A stretch of 32,864 bases of DNA from Lachnoclostridium sp. UBA1434 (GTDB taxonomy: Bacteria; Bacillota; Clostridia; Lachnospirales; Lachnospiraceae). The stretch spans positions 1-32,864 of the forward strand of contig DCTS01000058.1 of assembly GCA_002329645.1 (NCBI GenBank). Direction: 5' to 3'. Within the stretch, counting starts at the first letter, position 1. Each line of letters begins with the position of its first letter. Below, piece by piece: positions 1 to 8,364 of the stretch. The notes beneath the pieces are model-generated. The model searched no databases and was not told the origin of the DNA. It saw only the letters and a list, made by a program, of their open reading frames with translations. Position numbers and translations under genes: made by a program.

Positions 1-599
1 GAAATAATTCTTTTTGCTTCGGGCTCAAGATTCGACATCCTCATTGCAATGTAGCTGTGGCTTGAACCATGGAAACCGTACCTGCGTATTCCCTCTTTGC
101 ACCATGCGTAGGGTACACCGTATACCGCCCTCTTTAAGGGTATGGCGGAGTGGAAGGAGGTTTCAAAATATGCTGCCTGCTTAAGGCTCGGGAAGCTTTC
201 CCTTATCTGTCTCATCATCCTTATATATATGGGATTATGTGCCACGGCAAGGCTTGAATAGCTCTCCATCACCGATAACAGGGACTCATCCACCAGTCTG
301 GCACCGCTGACAGGCCCTCCATGCACTGCTTTATAACCTACCGCATCCAGCTCGTCCATGGACCGGATTGTACCTGTCTGTATAAGAAAGTCTCTGCACA
401 GCTCAAATGCCTCCAGATGATCCTTTAAGCTGCAGCTTCCATCCTCCTTGCTTTCACCGGCAGATATCCTGTAGGCTCCGCCTTCCCTTCCTATATTCTC
501 TACAGCCCCGGTTGCTATTAGGAATGCTTCCTTTCCCATCTCAAACAGCTTAAACTTAAAGCTGGTGGAGCCGAGGTTCAGGACCATTATTTTTTTCAT
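1..599 (-). CDS. Acetate/propionate kinase-family protein, N-terminal part (cut by window edge)
   Basis: About 199 N-terminal residues of an ASKHA-fold acyl kinase; the C-terminus lies outside the window. The family phosphorylates a short carboxylate with ATP, or makes ATP in reverse. Visible motifs are the phosphate-1 loop LNLGSTSFKFKLFE near residues 6-19, the KAVHGG segment in the middle, FETSFH around residues 145-150 and RRYGFHGSSH near residue 175. In true acetate kinases the FETSFH position reads FDTAFH, and that Asp is catalytic (Asp148 in Methanosarcina thermophila); here residue 146 is Glu. The ATG overlaps the TGA of the DUF1116 gene in an ATGA arrangement, and an AAAGG site precedes it, so the two are translationally coupled. 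The context with FdrA and DUF1116 suggests it recovers ATP from an acyl or carbamoyl phosphate rather than serving general acetogenesis. That is inference. Confidence 0.85.
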   Translation of the reverse strand, partial: MKKIMVLNLGSTSFKFKLFEMGKEAFLIATGAVENIGREGGAYRISAGESKEDGSCSLKDHLEAFELCRDFLIQTGTIRSMDELDAVGYKAVHGGPVSGARLVDESLLSVMESYSSLAVAHNPIYIRMMRQIRESFPSLKQAAYFETSFHSAIPLKRAVYGVPYAWCKEGIRRYGFHGSSHSYIAMRMSNLEPEAKRII

Positions 600-2191
600 A
601 ATACCAACCCGCCTTTATCTGAACCGTAAACCCTGACGAATTCGTCTACTGCCTTCTCGAAGCATTCCATAGGCACCCTTGCACTGCCTGCTCCGATAAG
701 TCCGCCCTCGTGGTTGAACATTCCGCCGTGTATCTCCGGTGTAATACCGGTCTTTACCACCTTCAGAATATCTATACCCACCGGAAGGAAGTCAAAATCC
801 AGATTGGGTATAGGGAAGTTATGGTTCTTTGTTATGCATATATTCTCCATTTCCCTGGTAATGCCTATAGCATCCTTTAGCTTTAATCCCCTTAAGTTGC
901 ATACGATGGGGCTTGTAGCTGCGGCAAGGCCGCCCATTCCGGCACATTCCACCACGCAGCTGTCTCCTATCCAGGGCAGCTGATCCTTTATGGTGTACCT
1001 TGAGGAGGTATATCTGCCCTTCATCATGGGAGCCTTGGCTGTAAACCATTTGCCTCCCAGCCCTGCCACCTTGATGCCGAATTCCACTCCGTTTCCGCAT
1101 ACCGCCGTTACCATGGTAGAATAAGGCGTGTTCTCCGCTGACAAAAGGGCAGCACGGCTTGCGCCCTGTCCGTAGCAGTGGAAATAACGAGGTGTGTCTA
1201 CAATGTAATCCATTACCTTAAGCAGCCTGTCCTTCGGGATGTCCATTCGCACCAGGTCCGGCAGGAACTGCTTTATAAACAGCAGGTCGACTGCATTCTG
1301 TCTTGTATGGTTCTCATCACCCATCTGCATGCCCTCGGCAAGTATGGGCTTAATAGGCAGCGGACCTCTTGTCTTCAAGGCCTCCCTCATAACCGGGAAC
1401 AGCTCTTCTCTCATATAGCGCAGGTTCTCTGCTATTTCCTCGGAATACAGGCCCCAGCCGCAGAAACCGCCCTGGAAGGGTCCTTCGGCAGGAAATGTTG
1501 CTGCACGCTTTCCTGTGGCACGGTCCTCAATTACTATCATGGCAACCGATTTTGTTATAATACCAGTGCCCGCTCCCACCGTGTTGTGGTCAAGAGCGCT
1601 GGTTATCTTAATCTTTCCGGACTTAATGAGCTTTATTGCATCCTCCTTGCTGTCGGCCCAGCCCTCGAACAGACAGCCGCTTACCAGTCCTCTCTGGTGG
1701 AGCATGACCATATCCTCATAGTCAATAGGAGGTCCCGAATGAATTATCATATGGTCCTCAAGACCTTCTATTACCTCTCCCGCAGGCAGAATATCCACCC
1801 ATGCGGGATCAGAATTAATTATATAGTTTACCGCTTTTTCATTGGCAGCTTTTATTTTTTCCCTGATATCCTCCCTGTCCAGTATCTCAATGGCATTTTC
1901 CATGGTTTTGCTGATCTTTACGGGAGGCCGCCAGTCAATCTGAGTGACCTTGACGTCCTGATCCTTAAGAGCCTGATATAAGAACTTAAGGCCAATGTTT
2001 AAAACCTTCAGATCTGAAGCTTTCCTGCTGCAGTCATTTTTCTTGGTTGTGCGGTTATTGCTCATGCCTGAACAGTTCTTATTCATGCCTGAACAGTCAT
2101 TATTCTTACTAACACAGTCATTATTCTCGATTATGCAATCATTACTCATACCTGAGCATTCATTCTTCTTACTAACGCAGTCATTATTCAT
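596..2191 (-). CDS. ylbE: DUF1116 protein (YlbE/AllG family) with repetitive Cys-rich N-terminal extension
   Basis: 531 residues. From about residue 60 onward it matches the DUF1116 family (LNIGLKFLYQALK, QIDWRPP, HNTVGAGTGI, GDENHTRQNA, GNGVEFGIK). E. coli YlbE/AllG works with FdrA (AllF) and YlbF (AllH) as oxamate carbamoyltransferase in anaerobic allantoin breakdown. The family is usually around 420-470 residues. The excess here is the first 57 residues, which form eight heptads with Cys at a fixed position. The start is well supported: AAGGAG lies 7 nt upstream, inside the end of fdrA, and only 3 bp separate the genes. The YlbF/AllH partner is not in the window and could lie past the left edge. 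The substrate is unknown; carbamoyl transfer is inherited from the family, not shown here. Confidence 0.85.
   Translation of the reverse strand: MNNDCVSKKNECSGMSNDCIIENNDCVSKNNDCSGMNKNCSGMSNNRTTKKNDCSRKASDLKVLNIGLKFLYQALKDQDVKVTQIDWRPPVKISKTMENAIEILDREDIREKIKAANEKAVNYIINSDPAWVDILPAGEVIEGLEDHMIIHSGPPIDYEDMVMLHQRGLVSGCLFEGWADSKEDAIKLIKSGKIKITSALDHNTVGAGTGIITKSVAMIVIEDRATGKRAATFPAEGPFQGGFCGWGLYSEEIAENLRYMREELFPVMREALKTRGPLPIKPILAEGMQMGDENHTRQNAVDLLFIKQFLPDLVRMDIPKDRLLKVMDYIVDTPRYFHCYGQGASRAALLSAENTPYSTMVTAVCGNGVEFGIKVAGLGGKWFTAKAPMMKGRYTSSRYTIKDQLPWIGDSCVVECAGMGGLAAATSPIVCNLRGLKLKDAIGITREMENICITKNHNFPIPNLDFDFLPVGIDILKVVKTGITPEIHGGMFNHEGGLIGAGSARVPMECFEKAVDEFVRVYGSDKGGLVL
2021..2188 (-). repeat. 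In-frame 21-bp tandem repeats (eight Cys heptads)
   Basis: Residues 2-57 of the DUF1116 protein split exactly into eight heptads: NNDCVSK, KNECSGM, SNDCIIE, NNDCVSK, NNDCSGM, NKNCSGM, SNNRTTK, KNDCSRK. Seven carry Cys at heptad position 4. The DNA units are 21 bp and imperfect, so this is a coding minisatellite. Whether it binds metal, forms disulfides or is only tolerated slippage cannot be told from the sequence. Confidence 0.9.
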
Positions 2192-2194
2192 AGC

Positions 2195-3730
2195 TTATCT
2201 CCTTTCCAGCGCCTTTATTAATGCGCTTGCAAGCCTGGTGCTCTGGTAATTGCTCTTTGTCACTATTACTCCCGCATCCTCCAGCAGCTTCTCCGCCTTC
2301 CTGATGTCCTGGGGGTCATTTATCGAGCCGCATATGCTTGCAATAAAGGTGATTGAACCGTTTCGCTCTTCATTTACTTCACGGCATATCTTTGCAAATG
2401 GGGTGACCGGATCCTCATGCACTCCGGGACCCATTATAAAGTCAAGAAGTATTACGGCAATCCCGGGATCTGAAAGCTCCTGCCTAAGTCTCTTCAGCCT
2501 TATCTCAGGGTCGAATACGGGATGCGGAGCCTCGGCCGTGAAATCCTCGGCGCCCAGGTCAAGTATGGTATGACCGGTGCTCATATGGTGGGTGTCAAGC
2601 TTTTTGGCGTACTTTGTGCTTAGGTTGCTGTACATTACGGTATTGGCATTGTTCTTGCTGAAGTATATCATCGCTTCCTCCGTGAAGGTGCCGCCGCAGT
2701 ACAGGCCTCTGAAGTATCTTTGCTCCTTTGAATATTTCTTTATCTCTCTGCTTACTATTTCATTTATCTCATCATCACTGAAGCCGAAGTCAGCCTTCGT
2801 TCCCTTATAAAGCTCCACAGCCTTAACTGCAGCCTCCTCCAGGCTGTATGCAGCATTTACCTTATGCCCTTTAAACAGGTCGGCATCTCCTCCCAGAAAT
2901 ACAGCAACAACGGGCTTTGCTACCCTGTCTGCATATGTGAGGACCTTATCCATTACGGATATTTCCGCTAGCTTTGATACCAGCACTATTACCTTAGTAT
3001 GATCATCCTTTTCCATCCTCTTTATACCATGCAGCATCATTATGCCGCCTATTTCAGGATAGAGATCCCTGCCTCCGGTTCCGATTATTTCTGATACTCC
3101 GTAGCCCAGCTTTTCTATTATACAGCCAACCTCCTGGGCTCCGCTTCCTGAAGCTGCTACAATCCCAATCTCTCCGTCCGAGATAATGCTCCCGGCTCCC
3201 AGGGCTATGCCGTTTATTAGCGCTACTCCACAGTCAGGCCCCATCATCAGCAGCCCTTTATCTTCTGCCAGCTTCTTCATTGCAAGCTCATCCTCAAAGG
3301 ATACGTTGTCGCTGAACATGAATACATCAAGCCCCATGTTCAGTGCCTTCCTCCCCTCTGCGGCAGCATATTCACCCGGAAGGGATATCTGTGCCAGGTT
3401 GTATCTGTCCTCGGCAAGATTTATCTCGTCCAGTGAACGGTATACCTTCTCTCCTTCGTCCCCTGTCTTACGGTCCAATATATCCTTAGCCAGCTTTACT
3501 GCTGCTTCCAGATGCTCATTCGTATCACCGCTTACCGCAATGACCAGATCATTAGGGCCTGCATCCCCGGGTATTTCATATCCCAATTCTGTCAGGCTCT
3601 CCCTGTTGGCCTGGGTGCACATAAGGGCATCTGCTCCGTCAATTCCCTCAAGTGCCAGCAGCTTACTGCCCACCGACATCAGCGTGACAGAATCTACATA
3701 TCTGTTTTTTTCTATCACAATCCTCTTCAT
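2195..3730 (-). CDS. fdrA: FdrA-family acyl-CoA synthetase-like protein (oxamate carbamoyltransferase subunit AllF type)
   Basis: 511 residues, slightly shorter than E. coli FdrA (about 555). The fold resembles the succinyl-CoA synthetase alpha subunit. Family motifs are present in order: GPDCG at 164-168, ASGSGAQE at 193-200, GTGGRDL at 217-223, YCGGTFTEEA near 344-353, DLGAEDF at 391-397 and PHPVFDP at 402-408. In E. coli, FdrA/AllF with AllG and AllH transfers a carbamoyl group between oxalurate or oxamate and phosphate. The gene sits directly upstream of the DUF1116 gene (3-bp gap) and 119 bp downstream of the flavoprotein gene. That gap contains a 25-bp repeat array. Assignment to the family is firm; the exact acyl substrate is unknown. 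Confidence 0.92.
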   Translation of the reverse strand: MKRIVIEKNRYVDSVTLMSVGSKLLALEGIDGADALMCTQANRESLTELGYEIPGDAGPNDLVIAVSGDTNEHLEAAVKLAKDILDRKTGDEGEKVYRSLDEINLAEDRYNLAQISLPGEYAAAEGRKALNMGLDVFMFSDNVSFEDELAMKKLAEDKGLLMMGPDCGVALINGIALGAGSIISDGEIGIVAASGSGAQEVGCIIEKLGYGVSEIIGTGGRDLYPEIGGIMMLHGIKRMEKDDHTKVIVLVSKLAEISVMDKVLTYADRVAKPVVAVFLGGDADLFKGHKVNAAYSLEEAAVKAVELYKGTKADFGFSDDEINEIVSREIKKYSKEQRYFRGLYCGGTFTEEAMIYFSKNNANTVMYSNLSTKYAKKLDTHHMSTGHTILDLGAEDFTAEAPHPVFDPEIRLKRLRQELSDPGIAVILLDFIMGPGVHEDPVTPFAKICREVNEERNGSITFIASICGSINDPQDIRKAEKLLEDAGVIVTKSNYQSTRLASALIKALERR

Positions 3731-3777
3731 CGTTTTAAATCCCCCTGTCTTATATTTTGTCCAGTCAGTTTATCATA

Positions 3778-3845
3778 AGTACTGTCTACAGTACTGTTCT
3801 TTAGTACTGTCAACAGTACTGCTTATTAGTACTGTCTACAGTACT
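3778..3845. repeat. Three 25-bp-period copies of an 18-bp palindrome
   Basis: The motif AGTACTGT-NN-ACAGTACT occurs at 3778-3795, 3803-3820 and 3828-3845, spaced exactly 25 bp. Each copy is a perfect 8-bp inverted repeat with a 2-bp centre (CT, CA, CT). A degraded fourth start (AGTATTGT) overlaps the end of the flavoprotein gene. It fills the gap between the flavoprotein gene and fdrA. It could be an operator array or a string of intercistronic RNA hairpins. Confidence 0.92.
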
Positions 3846-3849
3846 GCTT

Positions 3850-5511
3850 TTAGTATTGTTTTATCGGCTCCTTTGAAATCTTTACATCTTCACCGTCTTT
3901 TTCCATCAGGAGCCTGTACCTTTCACAATTATTCGCAGCCTGGGAATCCGACCTTACATGGCATCCCACGCTTTCCTTCCTTTCAAGGGCTGCTGCCGTA
4001 ACCAGATACGCTGTCAGCACATCGTTTTTAAGTCTCATTTTATTATATATACCGAAAGCATGGATGCTCTGAATATCATTGCCGGCAATCTCTTCCGAAA
4101 GCTCGGATAACAGTCCGGAAAGCTCCTTTTTGGCTTTCTTAAGTCCGTCCCCGTTCCTTATTACATTCACATGTTCTTCCAGTATGTCCTGCATGCGGGT
4201 ACGAATTCCATCCAGACGGCTCTCGTCAACTTTTACAGAGCTCTGCCCAAGCAGAACCTCTCTGGCCCAGGCTTGACAGATATCTGAATCGGGGTTGTAA
4301 TCCGACTCTGTATTATGTAAATAGCTCCCTGCAGTCTCTCCCGCCTGAAGCCCGAATACTAGCGTCTCAAGGCCTGCATTGCCTCCGATACGGTTGGCGC
4401 CATGTATACTGCCGCATATCTCGCCGCAGGCAAACAATCCTTCCGCCTTAGTTCTGCATTCACCGTCAATCCTGACTCCTCCAAGGGATGTATGGGGCGC
4501 AGGCGCTATCTCCATCATCTCCTGGCTTATGTCTATGCCGCAGCGCTTATATCTTTCAACATAGGAGGAATAGCTTTCCATCAGCTTCTCTTTCCCCACT
4601 CCTGTCGCATCAAAGTATACACCCTTGTTCTTCGTTCCGTTTCCCTTCAGTATTTCCTCATATATACGGTACGACATTACATCCTTATTGACGCGTTCGC
4701 CCTCGCTGCCATAGGCCAGCATGAAACGCTCACCTCTGGCATTTCTTAATGCGGCTCCGTCATAGAACATGGTGGTGATCACTCCCCTGCCCTTAAGCTC
4801 CTCGGGATAAACAGCTGCACTTGGCTCAAATTGAATGAATTCCATGTCTGTGAGAGGGACTCCCGCCTCATATGCCATTGCTATTCCGTCGCCGCCTATG
4901 TCCGGGGTGTTCGTCGAAAACCTGAATATCTTGCAGAAGCCGCCTGTCGCAAGTACCACTGCCTTTGCACTTATAAATACAAATTCATTGGCAGAGGTAT
5001 CATATGCAAGCGCTCCTCTTACCCTGTTATCAGCTGACATTAGCCTTAAGGCACGCATACCTGATATCTTATTGTAGTTTTCCCTGCTCCTTAAGATTGC
5101 ATTAACCGCTTTCATTATGGCAGGACCGGTATCATTGCCGGAGCAGGCCACCCTGGGATATGTGGAGCCGAGCGGCTTTAGCAATGCATAGCCCTCGTCA
5201 TTTTTATCCAGCTCGATCCCAAGCTTGTGAAGCTCCTCCTTGACTGCAAGGCTTTCCGTACACAGCTTCCTTACCAGCTCCTCATCAGACTGCATTTGTC
5301 CGCTTCTTAATGTATCATTTATGAAGGTCTCCACCGAATCGTCCTTATATAAGGGAATGTTAAAGCCATGCACAAATGGCGAGGCGCCGCTTCCAGTGCC
5401 TAGTATAAGCACCCTCGTTCCTTGCTCCCTGCTTATCCTGTATGCTGCCATCAGTCCCGATAGCCCGCTTCCGATTATGAGAGCATCGGTCTCTATGTGC
5501 CGTATGTCCAT
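3850..5511 (-). CDS. FAD-dependent flavoprotein, fumarate reductase/L-aspartate oxidase family
   Basis: 553 residues with no signal peptide and no haem-binding domain. FAD-binding motifs are clear: GSGLSG at 14-19, ATGG at 188-191, GGDG at 206-209, ACGE at 361-364 and GANRIGGNA at 371-379. The capping domain holds EFIQFEP (224-230) and an Arg-bearing segment at 242-263, and PHTSLGG lies at 339-345. The family reduces or oxidises C4 dicarboxylates or related acids, such as NadB and the SdhA/FrdA subunits. No nadA/nadC or sdhB/frdB neighbours are present, so it is probably neither NadB nor a respiratory subunit. It leads a unit with fdrA, which suggests a soluble oxidoreductase preparing the substrate of that module. 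The start is supported by AAGGAGG 8 nt upstream. Confidence 0.82.
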   Translation of the reverse strand: MDIRHIETDALIIGSGLSGLMAAYRISREQGTRVLILGTGSGASPFVHGFNIPLYKDDSVETFINDTLRSGQMQSDEELVRKLCTESLAVKEELHKLGIELDKNDEGYALLKPLGSTYPRVACSGNDTGPAIMKAVNAILRSRENYNKISGMRALRLMSADNRVRGALAYDTSANEFVFISAKAVVLATGGFCKIFRFSTNTPDIGGDGIAMAYEAGVPLTDMEFIQFEPSAAVYPEELKGRGVITTMFYDGAALRNARGERFMLAYGSEGERVNKDVMSYRIYEEILKGNGTKNKGVYFDATGVGKEKLMESYSSYVERYKRCGIDISQEMMEIAPAPHTSLGGVRIDGECRTKAEGLFACGEICGSIHGANRIGGNAGLETLVFGLQAGETAGSYLHNTESDYNPDSDICQAWAREVLLGQSSVKVDESRLDGIRTRMQDILEEHVNVIRNGDGLKKAKKELSGLLSELSEEIAGNDIQSIHAFGIYNKMRLKNDVLTAYLVTAAALERKESVGCHVRSDSQAANNCERYRLLMEKDGEDVKISKEPIKQY

Positions 5512-5743
5512 CCTGTGCGCCTCCTTATATCATTAAATTTTTATAAGTTTATAAGTTGTTAGATAAGCTGTAATATATGTTGTTATATAAGTATTTGCAT
5601 GTGATGTTATGCCGAAAGAATTGACGGATTGTTACGCCTAACCTTTTTACACTTTACCTTTGTAATGTTATTGAAAGATAGGTGTTTGTCGGGTTGTAAT
5701 GCTTTAATCCTGTTCTCACTGGCGATATCGTGCATTTATGTTA
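5512..5743. other. AT-rich leader between two transcription units
   Basis: No gene is seen here. The stretch contains repeated TTATAAG-type AT-rich sequence and presumably holds the promoter of the flavoprotein-fdrA unit. I could not find a convincing -35/-10 pair. Confidence 0.4.
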
Positions 5744-5786
5744 TAAAACCGGCTGCCACAATACGTTCCGGTCATAGTGGCAGCCG
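5744..5786 (-). terminator. Intrinsic terminator of the sugar-acid operon
   Basis: A 10-bp perfect GC-rich stem (CGGCTGCCAC at 5750-5759 with GTGGCAGCCG at 5777-5786) is followed on the minus strand by a T-run at 5746-5749. It lies just after the dehydratase stop codon and separates the sugar-acid operon from the flavoprotein-fdrA unit. Confidence 0.8.
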
Positions 5787-5807
5787 CTGTAATTTAAAAT
5801 TTAGGTC

Positions 5808-7487
5808 TTATTCCCAGATACCGCCCTTTGCCATTGAGCCTACATTCTTTACGAACAGGTTAAGATATCTCGGATATTCGTTCTCGGGGAATACCCAACT
5901 GAATTCCTCAAGCCTCTTCTTTATCTCTTCCTCATCCACCTCAAGCTCTACCTTCCTTGCCGGCACGTCTATCGATATGATATCTCCGTCCTTCACTATT
6001 CCAAGCGGACCCTTTAGAGCTGCTTCAGGTGATACATACCCGATACTTAAGCCTGATGAACCGCCTGAAAAACGTCCGTCTGATATGATGGCACAGGTAT
6101 TGTAAAGCTCAGGAATACCCTTTAACTCCTCCTGGAAGGTGAATGCTGTAGTTCCGAACCTTCCCTTTAGTCCCAGGAAGCGCAGTATTACTGCATCTCC
6201 CGGCTTTATCTGTCCGCTCCTAAGGGCATCCAGCCCGTCATGCAGGGAATCGAATACTCTGGCCTTACCCCTGAATTTCATGAGCTTTTCCGGTACTGCT
6301 GCAATCTTTATTATCGAGCCTTCCGGCGCAAGGTTGCCGTAAAGCACTCCGATGCCGGGCTCCTTCATTACAGGATTGTCAAGGGAGTGGATAACCTCCT
6401 TGTTGTAATTGACAGCATCCTGTACATTCTCCCTTAATGTCTTTCCGGTTACCGTCAGGCAGTCACCGTCAAGCACCGGCAGCAGCTCCTTCAGCATTGC
6501 AGGCATTCCTCCCGCAAGGTCGAAATCCTTGAGTGAATAGGGGCCGCTTGGAGCAAGGTGTGAAAGCAGAGGTATCTGCTGTGAAGCCTCGTCAAAGTAC
6601 CTCCACCATGGCAGGTCATACCCGGCTTCATGGGCTATTGCAGGTATGTGCAATATCAGATTTGATGATCCGGCTACAGCCATATCCAGCTTTATTGCAT
6701 TCTTGACTGCTTCCACCGTCATTATCTTTCTTGCTGTTATATTATTATTGACCAGGTTGATTATCTGCTTACCGGCTTCATATGCCATCAGGTAAAGCTG
6801 GGAGCTTACCGCTGATGTGCTGGAATTGCCGGGCAGGGAAATTCCAAGAGCTTCTGCTATCATGCACATGCTGTTGGCTGTTGTCATGGAGGTGCAGGCT
6901 CCGCAGATACCCCAGGACTTGGATATCAGGTCGTTGTAATAATCCATGTCGATTTTGCCTTCCTGGGCGGTTCCTACCTTATCCTGAGCATGGATATGCA
7001 CTACCTCCTTGCCCCTGCACTGTCCAAGAGGCATGTAGCCTCCTGTTACCATGATGGTGGGAATATCCAGCCTGGCAGCTGCCATCAGATGGCCGGGTAC
7101 AATTGAATCGCAGGTTGACAGCATTACCATACCATCGAAGAAGTTGCCTTCAACCGTTATTTCTACCTGGTCCGCTATTGAGTTGCGGCTTGGTATCTCT
7201 ATATACTTGGGATCCTTTAAAACCATTCCGTCACAGATGGCTGTCGTCATTACCTCAAGGGGAAGTCCTCCTGCCTCTCTTACTCCCTGCTTAACTCTTT
7301 CAGCCAGCTTGTCCAGATGGACATGTCCGGGGTTATATTCGTTCCATGAATTAACGACTGCTATAAGGGGGCGTTTCATCTCTTCTTCCGAGTATCCCAT
7401 TCCCAGCATTAATCCTCTCCGGCATTCTGAAGCCTCGCCAAATTCCCACTGGCTTCTTAATGAAACTTTATTGGTATTATTACTCAT
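5808..7487 (-). CDS. IlvD/Edd-family sugar-acid dehydratase with altered metal site
   Basis: 559 residues; the family dehydrates aldonates or dihydroxy acids to 2-keto-3-deoxy acids using an Fe-S cluster. Motifs: NPGHVHL at 52-58 (the Gly form seen in E. coli IlvD, not the NPCN form of 2Fe-2S enzymes), CDS at 126-128, GACTSMTTANSM at 196-207 and DGRFSGG at 470-476. The expected CDK motif, whose Lys is carbamylated and binds Mg2+ in structurally known relatives, reads CDS here. I checked the codons directly (TGC GAT TCA). With kdgK and eda in the same operon, the likely product is 2-keto-3-deoxy-gluconate or a stereoisomer. There are no ilv biosynthetic genes nearby, so a branched-chain amino acid role is unlikely. 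GGAAAGGAG precedes the ATG by 7 nt. Confidence 0.85.
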   Translation of the reverse strand: MSNNTNKVSLRSQWEFGEASECRRGLMLGMGYSEEEMKRPLIAVVNSWNEYNPGHVHLDKLAERVKQGVREAGGLPLEVMTTAICDGMVLKDPKYIEIPSRNSIADQVEITVEGNFFDGMVMLSTCDSIVPGHLMAAARLDIPTIMVTGGYMPLGQCRGKEVVHIHAQDKVGTAQEGKIDMDYYNDLISKSWGICGACTSMTTANSMCMIAEALGISLPGNSSTSAVSSQLYLMAYEAGKQIINLVNNNITARKIMTVEAVKNAIKLDMAVAGSSNLILHIPAIAHEAGYDLPWWRYFDEASQQIPLLSHLAPSGPYSLKDFDLAGGMPAMLKELLPVLDGDCLTVTGKTLRENVQDAVNYNKEVIHSLDNPVMKEPGIGVLYGNLAPEGSIIKIAAVPEKLMKFRGKARVFDSLHDGLDALRSGQIKPGDAVILRFLGLKGRFGTTAFTFQEELKGIPELYNTCAIISDGRFSGGSSGLSIGYVSPEAALKGPLGIVKDGDIISIDVPARKVELEVDEEEIKKRLEEFSWVFPENEYPRYLNLFVKNVGSMAKGGIWE

Positions 7488-7506
7488 TGATATTCTCCTT
7501 TCCGAA

Positions 7507-8298
7507 TTATAATTTTTGATCCAGCATTCTGTCGATTGTGCCGTCTATTGATTGTCCGCCGTCAATAAATATTGTTTGTCCTACTATGAAGCCTGACTTT
7601 TTGGGATCTGCCAGGAATAATACCATGGGTGTTATATCGTCTACGGTTCCGAGCACTCCTGCAGGTATCTTTCTTACGAAGCCTTCCATCTCCTCAGGCG
7701 TATATCTTTTTACGACCGGTGTTACTATCAGGCCGGGTGCCACAGCATTGACATGTATACCGTACCTGGCTACCTCCACCGCAAGGGTCTTGGTGAACAT
7801 GTTCAAACCGCCCTTGGCGGCACAGTAGGGAAATGCCTTTCTCCTTACATATGTAACAGCGCTGTGAATTGAGCTTATGTTGATTATGCTGCCCTTTATA
7901 TTGTTTGCCTTCATGTTCTTAATGGCATGATGTGAGCAGTATGCCGCTGCGCTTAAGTTCAAGGCAATCATGCTGTCCCAGTAATCCAGGGGCATGTCGT
8001 CAAATTCGCCCTCGGGAATCTTAAGCCCTCCGCCTGCATTATTAACAAGTACATCTATGGTTTGAAAATCATTGAAGAAGGCTTCAAACATTTTTTCCAC
8101 ATCAGCCCTGCTCCTGACATCAGCCTTATATATGTTTACCTTTACACCCAGCTTTCTTATCTCCTCAGCTGTCTCCAGGGCACCTTCTTCGTCACTGTAA
8201 TAGTTAATTCCGACATTATCTCCCTCTTTGGCAAAGGCTATTGCTATAGCCGCTCCTATACCTCTTGATGAACCGGTCACCAATACGTTTCTGTTCAT
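7507..8298 (-). CDS. SDR-family NAD(P)-dependent dehydrogenase
   Basis: 263 residues from the ATG at 8298, chosen because GGAGG lies 8 nt upstream; an in-frame TTG at 8313 has no such site. It is a classical short-chain dehydrogenase with the cofactor loop TGSSRGIG at 8-15, NNAG at 86-89, the catalytic Ser near 142-143 and the Y158-x-x-x-K162 pair in YCAAK. The family includes glucose 1-dehydrogenase and gluconate 5-dehydrogenase. Between the dehydratase and the hydrolase genes it most likely interconverts a sugar, lactone or keto-aldonate upstream of the dehydration step. Substrate and cofactor preference cannot be fixed. Confidence 0.88.
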   Translation of the reverse strand: MNRNVLVTGSSRGIGAAIAIAFAKEGDNVGINYYSDEEGALETAEEIRKLGVKVNIYKADVRSRADVEKMFEAFFNDFQTIDVLVNNAGGGLKIPEGEFDDMPLDYWDSMIALNLSAAAYCSHHAIKNMKANNIKGSIINISSIHSAVTYVRRKAFPYCAAKGGLNMFTKTLAVEVARYGIHVNAVAPGLIVTPVVKRYTPEEMEGFVRKIPAGVLGTVDDITPMVLFLADPKKSGFIVGQTIFIDGGQSIDGTIDRMLDQKL

Positions 8299-8364
8299 AA
8301 TGTTATCCTCCAATCACTTAGCAAAGCTTTTATATTTATGCCTTAAGTTCTGCCTTAACAGCGA

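Noticed and set aside
1178..1981. A 267-codon open frame on the plus strand
   Set aside because: It is the reverse complement shadow of the DUF1116 gene and shows no family motif.
3850..5511. L-aspartate oxidase NadB for NAD synthesis
   Set aside because: The fold fits, but nadA and nadC are absent and the neighbours are fdrA and DUF1116, so a biosynthetic NadB role is not supported.
5808..7487. Dihydroxy-acid dehydratase IlvD of branched-chain amino acid synthesis
   Set aside because: No ilv or leu genes are nearby, kdgK and eda share the operon, and the CDK motif is altered.
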